Positions 8,290 to 17,592 of a stretch of DNA of 64,000 nucleotides are shown in pieces (the first letter of the stretch is position 1; each line of letters starts with the position of its first letter). Both the position numbers and the translations under genes were made by a program. The DNA comes from JBCBCP01 sp039817385. GTDB lineage: Bacteria > Pseudomonadota > Alphaproteobacteria > Rhodobacterales > Rhodobacteraceae. Location of the stretch: NCBI GenBank assembly GCA_039817385.1, contig JBCBVY010000001.1:1-64000 (forward strand). The letters run 5' to 3'. The notes under the pieces were generated by a model. The model did no database searches and had not been told where the DNA came from. It worked only from the letters and a program-made list of their open reading frames with translations.

Positions 8290-9005
8290 TGGACGCAAGC
8301 GCAGCCCCGGTTTTTCGAACCGAAGACATCTGCAAGATCTACGACACCGGTGAGGTCAAAGTACACGCCTTGCGCGATGTGTCGGTGTCGCTTTTTGAAG
8401 GGGAGCTTGCAGTCCTTTTGGGGCCGTCCGGGTCTGGAAAGTCGACGTTTCTCAACATATTGGGCGGGCTTGACCATCCGACAACGGGCCGTGTTTGGTT
8501 TCGGGATACAGAGCTGACGACCGCCAATGATCGCGCTTTGACGCGGTATCGCCGGGACCACGTGGGGTTCGTGTTCCAGTTCTATAATCTGGTGCCAAGT
8601 CTGACGGCGCGGGAAAACGTCCAACTGGTGACAGATGTCGCGAAGGCGCCGATGCCCCCGGCAGAGGCGCTGGCGCTTGTCGGCCTGGAAGGGCGGATGG
8701 ATCATTTCCCCGCACAGCTTTCGGGCGGGGAGCAGCAACGCGTGGCGATTGCCCGCGCCGTGGCGAAGCGGCCAGATGTTTTGCTGTGCGACGAGCCAAC
8801 GGGTGCGCTTGATAGCAAGACGGGCACCCAAGTGCTCGAGACGCTCAAGCACATCAATGACACCTTTGGCACAAGCACGGCTGTTATCACGCATAACGCG
8901 GCCATTCAGCAAATGGCCCACCGCGTCATCCGCTTTCAGGACGGGCGCGTCGACCGCATCGACGAGAACGCGACACGCCTGTCCCCTGCGGAGATCACGT
9001 GGTGA
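8286..9005 (+). CDS. ABC transporter ATP-binding protein (MacB/LolD type)
   Basis: A 239-residue ATPase with all core motifs: Walker A GPSGSGKST (46-54), Q-loop Gln98, signature LSGGE (145-149) and Walker B LLCDE (166-170), followed by PTGALD. This subfamily powers mechanotransmission exporters (MacAB, LolCDE, DevBCA), which pair with FtsX-like permeases. Starts ATGATG at 8286 or 8289; 8286 overlaps the flavodoxin stop. Its stop overlaps the permease start, so the products are translationally coupled. Confidence 0.93.
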   Translation: MMDASAAPVFRTEDICKIYDTGEVKVHALRDVSVSLFEGELAVLLGPSGSGKSTFLNILGGLDHPTTGRVWFRDTELTTANDRALTRYRRDHVGFVFQFYNLVPSLTARENVQLVTDVAKAPMPPAEALALVGLEGRMDHFPAQLSGGEQQRVAIARAVAKRPDVLLCDEPTGALDSKTGTQVLETLKHINDTFGTSTAVITHNAAIQQMAHRVIRFQDGRVDRIDENATRLSPAEITW

Positions 9006-11371
9006 GTGCGATGCAGGCGATGGACCGCAAACTCTTGCGCGATTTCGTCCGGCTTTGGGCACAGGGCCTTGCGATCGCGCTGGTCCTCGCCGCAGGTGTG
9101 ACGGTCATTATCATGTCTGTGGGTATGAGCCGCGCATTGAACGAAAGCCGCGAGGCTTACTACGCGCAAAACCGCTTTGCACATCTTTTTGCAAGTGCAC
9201 GCCGGGCGCCCGATGGTCTGCTTTCGGACATTCGCACTATCCCCGGTGTTATGGAAGTTGAGGCCCAGGTTCGGCAATATGCAACGCTGGACATCCCTGA
9301 TCGGACGAAACCGGCCACCGGGTTGCTGCTCTCTTATGATCCCGCAGAGCCGCCGGCGCTGAACATACCGATCTTGCGGTCTGGCAATTGGCCGGAACGC
9401 GCAGGCGAGGTTGTCGTCAACGAACCCTTTGCCGAGGCAAACGCATTCCGCCTTGGCGATACGTTCGCGGTTAATCTGAACGGCCGCAAACGCGAGGTCC
9501 ACATCACCGGCACAGCCCTGTCACCCGAGTTTATCTACACGATCGGTCCGGGCGCATTGATGCCGCAGAACGAGACCTTCGGCATCCTGTGGCTGCCCGA
9601 AGAGGTCTTGGATGCCACGTTCAACATGGAGGGCGCGTTCAATGATGTCTCATTGGCGTTGCTGCCGGGCGCAAATGCTGTTGATGTGGCCGATGCAGTC
9701 GATGGTTTGCTGGAGCCCTACGGCGGCCGAGATGCCGTGGACCGGAGCGAGCAACAATCGAATGCGTTCCTGGATGCTGAGATCCAGCAGCTGGAAGTTC
9801 TGGCTTATGTTTTGCCCCCGGTTTTCCTCGGAATCTCCGTGTTTCTTGTCAACATGGTCGTTGGCCGGATCGTGTTTCTGGAACGGTCCGAGATTGGTCT
9901 GATGAAGGCCATTGGCTATTCCAGCTGGGACATTTGCCTTCACTACCTCATGTTGGCTGGCCTGATTGCGCTTGTCGGGATCCTGATTGGCGTCGTTGCG
10001 GGCAGTTGGTTGGCGCAGTCGATGGCGGCGCTTTACGCGCAATATTATGACTTTCCGTTTCTTGTCTTTGGTGTCCCGGCCAGCATTTACGCCCTGTCTG
10101 CCCTGCTTGCGCTGGCTGCGACCTCCGCGGGCGCGCTGCGCAGCGCGGTAAAGGCGGCGTCTTTGGCCCCTGCGGTCGCGATGTCGCCCCCGGCGCCCCC
10201 GAATTTTCGGCGTTCGATTTTTGACCGCGTCGCGGCTGCGTTGAGGTTGTCGCAGCCGTCCCGCATGATCCTGCGAAGCTTGTCGCGGTGGCCGCTTCGC
10301 GCGGCAACGACGCTTGTCGGGGTGGCGCTGGCGGTGTCGACTTTGGTGGCGTCGAGCTTCTTTCCCGATGCGATGGACGACATCATCGACAAAGGCTTTT
10401 ATCAGTCAAACCGGCAGGATGTCTTGCTGCTCTTTGATCCAGATGTACCGCAATCGGCGCTAAGCAATGTGCGTGCGATGCCCGGTGTGCTGCAAGCCGA
10501 GCCGCAACAATACCACGCGGCTGTCTTGCGTCATGAGCATCTCGAAAAGCGTGTGTCTATCACAACTGTCGGCAGCGCGTCCGATCTGGCGAGGGTGGTG
10601 GACGATGTTGGGCGGGCTGTCACACCTGATGGGACAGGTTTTTTAATCTCTGATCGCTTGGCGGCTGCGCTCGATGTTGGCGTCGGCGACACGATCACGA
10701 CGTCATTCGAGTCCGGTCTGAGAGAAACGTTTGAAATCCCTGTCTCAGGGGTTGTCACCCAGTATTTCGGGCTCGGGGCCTACATCAGTCACGATCACCT
10801 CAACGCCCTTTTTCGGCAAAGCCCGCGGATGTCGACGGCTAATGTCACTTTGGCCAACCCGTTCGACCCAGCGGAGTTCGACCGTCGTGTCACCGATCTG
10901 CCGGGCGTCATGGGCACAATTGATATGACGCAAAACCGCGTGAGTTTTGTCGAGACGATTAGCCAGAACATCCTCGTGGTCACAACGATCTACGCCATCC
11001 TCGGCAGCATCATTACGGTCGGTGTGTGCTACAACGCGGCCCGCATTCAGCTGTCTGAGCGGGCGCGCGAGTTGGCCTCTCTGCGCATTCTGGGGTTTTC
11101 AAAAATCGACGTCGGGAAAGTTCTCGTCGGCGAGATTATGATCCTTGTCATCTTGGCACAGCCCCTGGGCTGGTGGTTCGGGACAGAAGTGGCGCGTTGG
11201 ATGACCGAGGGGTTCTCTTCCGATCTTTATGCCATTCCGCTGGTTCTGGAGCCTTCGACCTATGCCCGTGCCAGCCTGATTGTTCTGACGGCAGCGGTGA
11301 TCTCGACCCTCATTGTCGCCCGCAGGCTTGGCCGGTTGGACCTGATTTCCGTGATGAAAACGAGAGAGTGA
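8999..11371 (+). CDS. ABC transporter permease with two FtsX-like modules
   Basis: A 790-residue inner-membrane permease. It has one N-terminal transmembrane segment, a periplasmic domain, three segments (about 265-390), then a second repeat of the same plan (segment near 435, periplasmic domain, three segments from about 660). This is a fused pair of FtsX/MacB-like permeases, so one chain may form the whole transmembrane unit. Start choices are GTG 8999, GTG 9002 (overlapping the ATPase stop) or ATG 9011; 9002 would be the typical coupled start. With the ATPase and the adaptor at 11376 it should form a tripartite exporter, substrate unknown (lipid-like or amphiphilic molecules are typical for the class). 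Confidence 0.88.
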   Translation: MVSAMQAMDRKLLRDFVRLWAQGLAIALVLAAGVTVIIMSVGMSRALNESREAYYAQNRFAHLFASARRAPDGLLSDIRTIPGVMEVEAQVRQYATLDIPDRTKPATGLLLSYDPAEPPALNIPILRSGNWPERAGEVVVNEPFAEANAFRLGDTFAVNLNGRKREVHITGTALSPEFIYTIGPGALMPQNETFGILWLPEEVLDATFNMEGAFNDVSLALLPGANAVDVADAVDGLLEPYGGRDAVDRSEQQSNAFLDAEIQQLEVLAYVLPPVFLGISVFLVNMVVGRIVFLERSEIGLMKAIGYSSWDICLHYLMLAGLIALVGILIGVVAGSWLAQSMAALYAQYYDFPFLVFGVPASIYALSALLALAATSAGALRSAVKAASLAPAVAMSPPAPPNFRRSIFDRVAAALRLSQPSRMILRSLSRWPLRAATTLVGVALAVSTLVASSFFPDAMDDIIDKGFYQSNRQDVLLLFDPDVPQSALSNVRAMPGVLQAEPQQYHAAVLRHEHLEKRVSITTVGSASDLARVVDDVGRAVTPDGTGFLISDRLAAALDVGVGDTITTSFESGLRETFEIPVSGVVTQYFGLGAYISHDHLNALFRQSPRMSTANVTLANPFDPAEFDRRVTDLPGVMGTIDMTQNRVSFVETISQNILVVTTIYAILGSIITVGVCYNAARIQLSERARELASLRILGFSKIDVGKVLVGEIMILVILAQPLGWWFGTEVARWMTEGFSSDLYAIPLVLEPSTYARASLIVLTAAVISTLIVARRLGRLDLISVMKTRE

Positions 11372-11375
11372 CCCG

Positions 11376-12587
11376 ATGTCTTTGAGCCCACGCACGATTG
11401 TTATCTCTGGTCTCGGCCTTGCGGTTGTTGCCGGTTTGATTTTCACAGCGTTTCGCAGTGATCCAATCCCAGTGGATATTGCCGAGATTACCCGGGGGGA
11501 TCTTCGGGTAACCGTCAATTCCGAAGGCGAAACACGGGTCAGGGAAAGATACGACGTCAACGCGCCGATCTCCGGCACGCTGTTGCGCATGCCTTTGGAT
11601 GTCGGCGATCCGGTTATTGCAGGCGAAACGATTGTTGCGCGTATCGAGCCGGCGGCGGCACCGCTTCTAGATGCCCGCAGCCGCGCCGAAGCCCGTGCGG
11701 CCCTGAACGACGCCGAAGCACAGATCGCTTTTGCGAATGCGGAAATTGCCCGAACTGAAGCAAACGTGGTCTATGCGAGCAGCCAGTTGACACGGGCGCA
11801 GGCCCTGGTCGGATCGGGCGCGGTCACCATCACACGCGTGGAAGATGCCGCGAATCTGTTGGCAATTTCCGAAGCCGAGAACGTGTCGGCGCAAGCGCGC
11901 ATGGCGATGGCACAAGCGGCCAAAGAACGCGCAGAAGCCGTTCTACAAGAGCCAGAGCTTGGCGCGGAGTCAGGTCTGTGCTGTGTCCACCTCACGGCGC
12001 CTTCGGATGGTGTTATCTTGAGCCAGGTGAATGTCAGCGCGCGGCCTGTTGCGGCTGGCGAAAACCTGGCGGTGATCGGCGATCCCCGCGCGCTTGAGAT
12101 TGTGGCGGATATTCTGTCGGCTGATGCGACACGGCTCCGGGTTGGGGCAGAGGTGGTTCTGGAACGCTGGGGCGGCGCGCACCCGTTGCAGGGTGTTGTG
12201 CGCAGGATTGAACCGACGGCGCGGAGGGTTGTATCCGCGCTCGGCATAGAAGAGCAGCGTGTGGATTTGCTGATCGACATCACGTCACCTGCGCAGGACT
12301 GGGTTGGCCTTGGGCATGGGTTTTCCGTTTTTGTGAAGGTTGTAGAGTGGGAGGCAGATGACACGCTGCTCGTCCCACTCAGCGCTGTTTTTCAGTCGGA
12401 CGAGGGCTGGTTCACGTTTGTGGTCACGGACGCCTCAGTTGTTGTGCGTACACCGATCGAACTGGCCCAGCGTGATGGTCGCAAGGCAATCGTCTTGGGC
12501 GGGTTGAACGCGGGGGACCGCGTCGTGACCCATCCCCCCGATGCGCTGCGAGATGGCAGCACTGTGGCTGAGCGGGAGCGGTTCTGA
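11376..12587 (+). CDS. HlyD/MacA-type periplasmic adaptor (membrane fusion protein)
   Basis: A 403-residue protein with one N-terminal membrane anchor (about 8-25), a biotinyl-lipoyl-like domain split around a coiled-coil hairpin (about 95-190), and beta-barrel and membrane-proximal domains. These adaptors bridge an inner-membrane exporter and an outer-membrane channel. It begins 4 bases after the permease stop and ends the operon flavodoxin-ATPase-permease-adaptor. No outer-membrane TolC-like gene is in the window, so a shared channel is likely. Confidence 0.9.
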   Translation: MSLSPRTIVISGLGLAVVAGLIFTAFRSDPIPVDIAEITRGDLRVTVNSEGETRVRERYDVNAPISGTLLRMPLDVGDPVIAGETIVARIEPAAAPLLDARSRAEARAALNDAEAQIAFANAEIARTEANVVYASSQLTRAQALVGSGAVTITRVEDAANLLAISEAENVSAQARMAMAQAAKERAEAVLQEPELGAESGLCCVHLTAPSDGVILSQVNVSARPVAAGENLAVIGDPRALEIVADILSADATRLRVGAEVVLERWGGAHPLQGVVRRIEPTARRVVSALGIEEQRVDLLIDITSPAQDWVGLGHGFSVFVKVVEWEADDTLLVPLSAVFQSDEGWFTFVVTDASVVVRTPIELAQRDGRKAIVLGGLNAGDRVVTHPPDALRDGSTVAERERF

Positions 12588-12936
12588 AGCGGCGGACGGC
12601 GCCCCCTTTGACGGGCCTTCCTGCGCCAATCTGCGGGCGGGTGACAGCGCGTGTCACCGTCCCGTTCCATTTTCAGATTGCGCGCCTTGGCCGATGCAGA
12701 TGTGCGTTTTGCGCTGACACATTGTGGCGACACGCGCGGGGGCGTGTCTGATGCCGGTCACAAGGGACGGCCTGTCTGTGCTTTTGGAAAGGGAAAAAAG
12801 CACCCGGCTGTTGGACCGGATGCTTCTTTGGAAATAGCCGATGTGGGCGACGGGCCATGTCGGCTCGGCTGCACGTTCCATCAGATCAAGACGCGATCAA
12901 GAGCGATGGGCCCAGATCAGAGCACGCGCCCGGCGC
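12588..12936. other. Convergent intergenic region, no gene
   Basis: This lies between the adaptor gene (+) and the phasin gene (-). It contains the minus-strand terminator at 12794-12824; I see no supportable coding sequence. Confidence 0.6.
12794..12824 (-). terminator. Intrinsic terminator of the phasin transcript
   Basis: On the minus strand, AGCATCCGG (12816-12824) pairs with CCGGGTGCT (12799-12807) around an 8-base loop, followed by six T (complement of 12794-12799). It lies about 110 bases past the phasin stop. Confidence 0.75.
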
Positions 12937-13332
12937 TTACGTCTTGGGCGGAGCCTTTTTGTTTGCTGGCGCCTCATCTTGCTTGGCCGCATAATTCTGA
13001 ATGTCGCTCATCGTTTGCGAGCAGAATTCAACGATTTTGCCAGTCTCGTCGCGATAGTCATCCATCGCTTTTTGCAGGAACTGTGCCTGGATGTGCTGAA
13101 CCTCTCCGATGTTCTTGGCGTGCAAGAGGGCGTGCTGCGTCTTTACGTCCTCTTTGACGCGCTCTGCGACAAAGCTCAGCCATTCCGCACCGACATCGCT
13201 CATCGTTTCAACCCATTTGCTGCCGAGCCACGATAGCGACCCGAGGCCGGAAGTTTGGGCGTGCGTGAGGGTTCGAAAGATCTTTTCTGGTGCCAGTTGA
13301 GATGTCGATGCGGGCTCTTTGGATTTGCTCAT
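12937..13332 (-). CDS. Phasin-family protein
   Basis: A 131-residue helical, amphipathic protein of the phasin type (PF09361-like). Phasins coat polyhydroxyalkanoate granules, but related small proteins also occur without PHA genes. The C-terminal tail is Ala/Lys/Pro-rich, as in granule-binding phasins. The ATG at 13332 is chosen for its GGAGG ribosome site 7 bases upstream; the frame remains open 16 codons further. It has its own promoter with an FNR-type site (13389-13402) and a plausible -10 (TATCCT). No PHA synthase is present in the window. Confidence 0.75.
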   Translation of the reverse strand: MSKSKEPASTSQLAPEKIFRTLTHAQTSGLGSLSWLGSKWVETMSDVGAEWLSFVAERVKEDVKTQHALLHAKNIGEVQHIQAQFLQKAMDDYRDETGKIVEFCSQTMSDIQNYAAKQDEAPANKKAPPKT

Positions 13333-13388
13333 GGTGGGGTCCTCCGTTTGAGATGCTTCAAAGGATATCAATCGCCCCAAACCAGAGG

Positions 13389-13402
13389 TTGATATTGGTC
13401 AA
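13389..13402 (-). promoter_or_regulatory. FNR/CRP-type site upstream of the phasin gene
   Basis: Read on the minus strand this is TTGACCAATATCAA, 9 of 10 consensus positions (TTGAT-N4-ATCAA). With class II spacing the transcript would start near 13354, giving a 22-base leader with a good ribosome site. A TATCCT -10 falls at the expected place. Read on the plus strand, TTGATATTGGTCAA differs from the site at 7741 in only two bases. Confidence 0.55.
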
Positions 13403-13614
13403 TAACGCGCGCCGCGCAGACCAATTTCGCCAGCCTGTGAAAGACACGCCGCAATCCGGCCTGACCGGCCCGAAGACGTCAAACCTGACCTTCGGTGTGC
13501 AAGTGGCTGGCGTATATCTGTCTTTCTGTCTGTCGATTTTTCACGCCGTGCCACGGATCGCTTTGGCTTTTCGGGTGTGCACGGCCGCCGATACCTGTGC
13601 CTGCGCTCTTGAAA

Positions 13615-15747
13615 TCAGTCTGGGTGTGCGGGCAACAGGGGCTGGTTTGGCTGCGACAGTTTGAGACGCGCATCGACAGCGCAAAACCCCAGCGGTGACG
13701 CGATCAGCGGATTGATATCCATTTCGGACAGGTTTGGGAGCGCAAGCGCGAGGTCAGACACGGCCACAAGCAATTTGGCCAAGGCGTCGATATCGACAGG
13801 TTTCCAGTTTCGGAAGGGTCCAAGCAAGGTTGCGACCTTGGTCTTTGCCACAAGACGCCGCGCCTGTTCAAAGCTGATCGGCAGCGTAGCCGTTGCAACG
13901 TCATCAAGATACTCGACAAGCGTTCCGCCGGCGCCAAAGGAAAGGACCGGGCCAAACGCCGGATCCCGCGTTACGCCAATCAACAGCTCGCGCGCGTCTG
14001 GCAAGGCCACCATAGGCTCAATCGTGACGCCCATGAGCCGCGCGCCGGGCCGCATTGTCCCGGCACGTTGCAAAACATCGTCGAACGCGCGCGCCACGTC
14101 CTCCTTGGATTGAAGGTTAAGGCGCACGCCATCGACCTCGGATTTATGAGTGATGTCCGGGGACGCGATCTTCATCGCGGCGGCGCCGCCCAATTGTTCA
14201 AACAGGCGGACCGCTGTGTCTGATGTGTCCGCCAAAGCTGGGACCGGGCAGGGGATGCCAGCCACTGAAAGAAGTGTGCGTGATTGGGTATCGCTGAGCA
14301 TGCCCGACGGGAGCGGCAACACCGCGTCAATCGCTGCTTGGGCTGGTGAGGTGTCCCTGTCTTCGATCAGCTTTGCGCCTTGGGCAAATTGGCTTGCCTG
14401 CATCGCCTGTGTCGTTCGTGCAAAGGCCTGCACGGCATGCTCGGGCAATGTGAAATCAGCAACGCCGTGGCGTCGCAACTTGGCCCGTGCCGAGCCAACG
14501 GATGGACCGCCGACAAAGCACGTCATGATCGGTTTGGGCGATCTGTGCCGCGCGGCCAGTACCGTTTCGGCAACCAGTTCCGGGGCGGTCATGGATTGCG
14601 GGCAAAGCAGAACGAGGACCGCGTCATAGGCATCGCTTTGGAGACACGCGTTGATGGCCGCATGATAGTCCTGTGCGCCCGCATCGCCGACGATGTCGAT
14701 TGGATTTCTGCGTGACCAGTTCGCGCTGAGCTGTGGCTCGAGTGCGTCGATGACGGTTTGCGGTAGTGCGGCAAGGTGCAGGCCCCGATCCGCAAGCCTG
14801 TCGGCACAAAGCACGCCAACGCCGCCACCATTGGTCACAATGGCGAGGCGGTCTCCGGTCATATCTGGTGCTGTGTTCAGCAGCCGCGCTGTTTCAATCA
14901 TCTCTCCAAGCGTGGAGACTTGCACCGCGCCGCAATCCGCGAGCACAGAACTGAACACGCGGTCTGATCCGATGAGGGCGCCGGTATGCGTTGTGGCAGC
15001 GGCCGCACTCTCGGCATGCCGTCCGGCCTTCAGCACGATCACCGGCTTTTTCTGGCAGGCCGCTGCGAGTGCCGACCGAAACCTTGTCCCGTCGCGCACC
15101 CCTTCGACATAGACAAGAATGACCTGTGTCTCGGCATCCTCCGCGGCCATGTCCAAAGCATCGGCGATGTGAAACTCGACCGAGTTTCCCAAAGACAGCA
15201 TCAAGCTGAAGCCAAGCCCCTCAGCCTCCGCCATATCCGCAAGGCCCGAGCAGATCGCACCGGATTGAGAAATCAAGGCGAGGCCGCCGGTGGGCGGAAG
15301 TGCCGGTTGGAACGTTGCATTCAGCCGCAAGGAGGGGCGGATCAACCCGAGGCAGTTTGGCCCCAGGAACCGGATGCCAGCATTTTTGGCTGTCTCCACC
15401 AAACGTGCATGGCTTGCGGGCCCGCGCCCGTCCTCAAAGCCGGCTGAGATCACGATTGCAAAGCGGGTGCCTGCGGCCTCGCAATCCTGCAGCGCTGTTG
15501 GGACAAAGCGGGGCGGGATCACGATCACGGCAAGATCTGCTGACACGGCGCCCGCAACCTGAGACGGCAAGCAGGGCTGCCCAGCGATTTCCGCGTACTT
15601 GGGATTGATTGCGAAGACGCGCCCCTCAAACCCCTGTCCCGTCAGGTTGCGCAGAATATGGGCCGCTGGAGATGTTTGACGCTCCGAGGCTCCGTAAACC
15701 GCAATAGACCTTGGGCGAAGAAATCCTGAAAATGTCACGTGTCGCAC
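13615..15747 (-). CDS. NDP-forming acetate/acyl-CoA ligase (fused alpha-beta subunits)
   Basis: A 710-residue protein with the full layout of ADP-forming acyl-CoA synthetases: CoA-binding Rossmann domain (1-130, start RPRSIAVYGAS), succinyl-CoA-ligase-like domains to about 460 and an ATP-grasp domain (about 490-700). The segment THTGALIGSD carries the His expected to be phosphorylated during catalysis. These enzymes interconvert acyl-CoA and acid plus ATP, allowing energy recovery from acetyl-CoA under fermentative conditions. There is no C-terminal GNAT domain, unlike Pat/YfiQ acetyltransferases. The GTG start at 15747 is divergent from the kinase fusion at 15861 across a 113-bp region with an FNR-type site. 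Confidence 0.88.
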   Translation of the reverse strand: MRHVTFSGFLRPRSIAVYGASERQTSPAAHILRNLTGQGFEGRVFAINPKYAEIAGQPCLPSQVAGAVSADLAVIVIPPRFVPTALQDCEAAGTRFAIVISAGFEDGRGPASHARLVETAKNAGIRFLGPNCLGLIRPSLRLNATFQPALPPTGGLALISQSGAICSGLADMAEAEGLGFSLMLSLGNSVEFHIADALDMAAEDAETQVILVYVEGVRDGTRFRSALAAACQKKPVIVLKAGRHAESAAAATTHTGALIGSDRVFSSVLADCGAVQVSTLGEMIETARLLNTAPDMTGDRLAIVTNGGGVGVLCADRLADRGLHLAALPQTVIDALEPQLSANWSRRNPIDIVGDAGAQDYHAAINACLQSDAYDAVLVLLCPQSMTAPELVAETVLAARHRSPKPIMTCFVGGPSVGSARAKLRRHGVADFTLPEHAVQAFARTTQAMQASQFAQGAKLIEDRDTSPAQAAIDAVLPLPSGMLSDTQSRTLLSVAGIPCPVPALADTSDTAVRLFEQLGGAAAMKIASPDITHKSEVDGVRLNLQSKEDVARAFDDVLQRAGTMRPGARLMGVTIEPMVALPDARELLIGVTRDPAFGPVLSFGAGGTLVEYLDDVATATLPISFEQARRLVAKTKVATLLGPFRNWKPVDIDALAKLLVAVSDLALALPNLSEMDINPLIASPLGFCAVDARLKLSQPNQPLLPAHPD

Positions 15748-15795
15748 TCCGTTCGGTTCAGTCGGGCCATTTTCTCAAGGTCACGAAAACCAAAC

Positions 15796-15809
15796 TTGAT
15801 AATTCGCAA
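15796..15809. promoter_or_regulatory. FNR/CRP-type site between divergent CoA ligase and kinase-fusion genes
   Basis: TTGATAATTCGCAA has one perfect half (TTGAT) and one with two mismatches. It is centred 41.5 bases from 15761 (leftward, with GAAAAT as -10) and 15844 (rightward, with TAAGGC as -10), so it could serve both genes. It is the weakest of the four sites in this region. Confidence 0.4.
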
Positions 15810-15860
15810 GTGTCGCGGGCGCGAGACTGGTAAGGCTTCCTCAGATCAGAGCGGAGCCAA

Positions 15861-17378
15861 GTGACAATGAACGAGACGCGGCAAGACGTTCACAAGTTTT
15901 TGCGTGAACACGCCGAGGGCCGCGTGATCGAAACCCATGCTGCCCGCATCTATCTGCTTGAAACCGAAGCGTGGAAGGTCAAGCGCGCGGTCAATTATGA
16001 CTACCTCGACTTTCGCAAGCTATCCGATAGGCGCCAGGTCCTGTTGCGCGAGCTTGAGCTGAATAAAAAGACCGCGCCAACGCTTTACAAAGACGTCATC
16101 CCGATCACGCAAGAGGCCAGTGGCCATCTGGCCGTGGACGGTGCCGGCGAACCTGTTGAATGGGTTCTGCGCATGGCGCGTTTTCCCGCACAGAACGAGT
16201 TAAGCGTGATTGCCAGCACCGACGGGATTGGCGAAGACTTAGCGGTTCGGCTGGGCCAAGTTGCGTACGACTTGCACCGGGACTGCCCGCAGCGCGCCGC
16301 CGATGGGGCAGAGCTTATCGGTGAAATTCTCGACGAGTTTGAACGGGAGTTTCGATCCCTCGCGCATAAGGGGGCCGACATTGGGGCCGCTCCGGTCCTG
16401 TTGCGTATGCGGCAGGCGTTAGACGTCGTTTCCGGCGTGCTGCGCGAACGGTCCCAGATGGGATGTGTCCGAAGATGCCACGGTGATTTGCACCTGAGAA
16501 ACATTGTGCTGCTCGACGGCGTCCCGACGCCTTTCGATGCGCTTGAATTCGACGAGCGGTTGGGAACCTGCGATGTGTTCTATGACTTGGCGTTCTTGCT
16601 GATGGATGTCATCCAGTGCGCGCAGCGGCGCGCGGCAAATGGAATTCTGAACGCATATTGCGATCTTGAAGACAGTCTTGATGCGTTGAAAGGCCTGCGT
16701 GCGCTGCCTTTGTTCGGCGCCGTGCGGGCGACCGTGCGCGCGATGGTGAGCGCCGAAAAAGAGGTTGGGCAACACGGCGTAGCGCGGGATTTTGCAGAGG
16801 CGACGCGTTACCTGAACCTCGCGCAGTCCATGCTTGCACCTTCGGTGCCGCGGCTGATTGCGATTGGCGGTCTGTCCGGCACGGGCAAAACAACAATTGC
16901 CCGGGCGCTTGCACCAAGTGTTGGTGGCGCCTTTGGCGGCATCCATGTGCGCAGCGACGTGGAACGCAAGCGACTTGCCGGGGTTGACCCCTTGGAAAGG
17001 CTTCCCGCAAGCGCCTATGCTCCGCACGCTAATGACACAACGTACAATGCCCTGCGCGCGCGGGCGGAGGCTTGCCTGCAGGCGGGTCAAACAGTGATTG
17101 TGGATGCTGTGTTTTCAGAAGCCTCGCAAAGACAGATGATCGAGGCACTGGCATCAGACCTTGGGTGCGCGTTTGCTGGCATTTGGCTCGAAGCTGCCTT
17201 GGAAGACAGGCTGTCCCGCGTCGCAACGCGCCGGAATGATGCTTCGGATGCGGACAGAGCAGTCGTTTCGCGGCAGGTACCCGTACCCAAAGACGCGTTG
17301 ACATGGTCCGTCGTTTCCACGACCGGCACAATCGAAGAGACCCGCGCCCGAGTTGCGGCGCAAGTCCCGTCTTTCTGA
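15861..17378 (+). CDS. Fusion of an aminoglycoside-phosphotransferase-like kinase and an AAA_33 P-loop kinase
   Basis: A 505-residue bidomain protein. The N-terminal APH/choline-kinase-like domain has the catalytic HGDLHLRN (about 207-214) followed by FDALEFDE, the Mg-binding acidic motif. The C-terminal domain (about 332-505) has a P-loop, GGLSGTGKTT, of the zeta-toxin/polynucleotide-kinase-like class. The family is annotated as a bifunctional aminoglycoside phosphotransferase/ATP-binding protein, but its substrate is unknown to me and there is no reason to assume drug resistance. In other proteobacteria I recall it near low-oxygen response genes, which fits the FNR-type site upstream. GTG 15861 or ATG 15867 could be the start; GGAG at 15853-15856 fits either. 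Confidence 0.85.
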   Translation: MTMNETRQDVHKFLREHAEGRVIETHAARIYLLETEAWKVKRAVNYDYLDFRKLSDRRQVLLRELELNKKTAPTLYKDVIPITQEASGHLAVDGAGEPVEWVLRMARFPAQNELSVIASTDGIGEDLAVRLGQVAYDLHRDCPQRAADGAELIGEILDEFEREFRSLAHKGADIGAAPVLLRMRQALDVVSGVLRERSQMGCVRRCHGDLHLRNIVLLDGVPTPFDALEFDERLGTCDVFYDLAFLLMDVIQCAQRRAANGILNAYCDLEDSLDALKGLRALPLFGAVRATVRAMVSAEKEVGQHGVARDFAEATRYLNLAQSMLAPSVPRLIAIGGLSGTGKTTIARALAPSVGGAFGGIHVRSDVERKRLAGVDPLERLPASAYAPHANDTTYNALRARAEACLQAGQTVIVDAVFSEASQRQMIEALASDLGCAFAGIWLEAALEDRLSRVATRRNDASDADRAVVSRQVPVPKDALTWSVVSTTGTIEETRARVAAQVPSF

Positions 17379-17515
17379 CGACGCAGCTGTTTCCTGAACA
17401 AAACCCGCGTTTGGGGTGATGTCAGACGTGCCGACAGTGTTGCTCCGACCCCGAAATCAAGGGCCGTGGAGTGACAGTATCCCGTCGTGGGCCAGCCGGC
17501 TCGACCGCGCCCAAT

Positions 17516-17529
17516 TTGATCCGCGTCAA
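17516..17529 (+). promoter_or_regulatory. FNR/CRP-type site upstream of the bactofilin-like gene
   Basis: TTGATCCGCGTCAA matches TTGAT-N4-ATCAA in 9 of 10 positions. With class II spacing the transcript starts near 17564; a -10 TATCAG (17551-17556) and a 29-base leader with GAGGG before the ATG fit well. This is the most convincing promoter of the four. Confidence 0.6.
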
Positions 17530-17592
17530 ATCGAAAAGAGCAGAGCGGGTTATCAGCACACGCAATTCCAATCACCTCATGAGGGAAAATCC

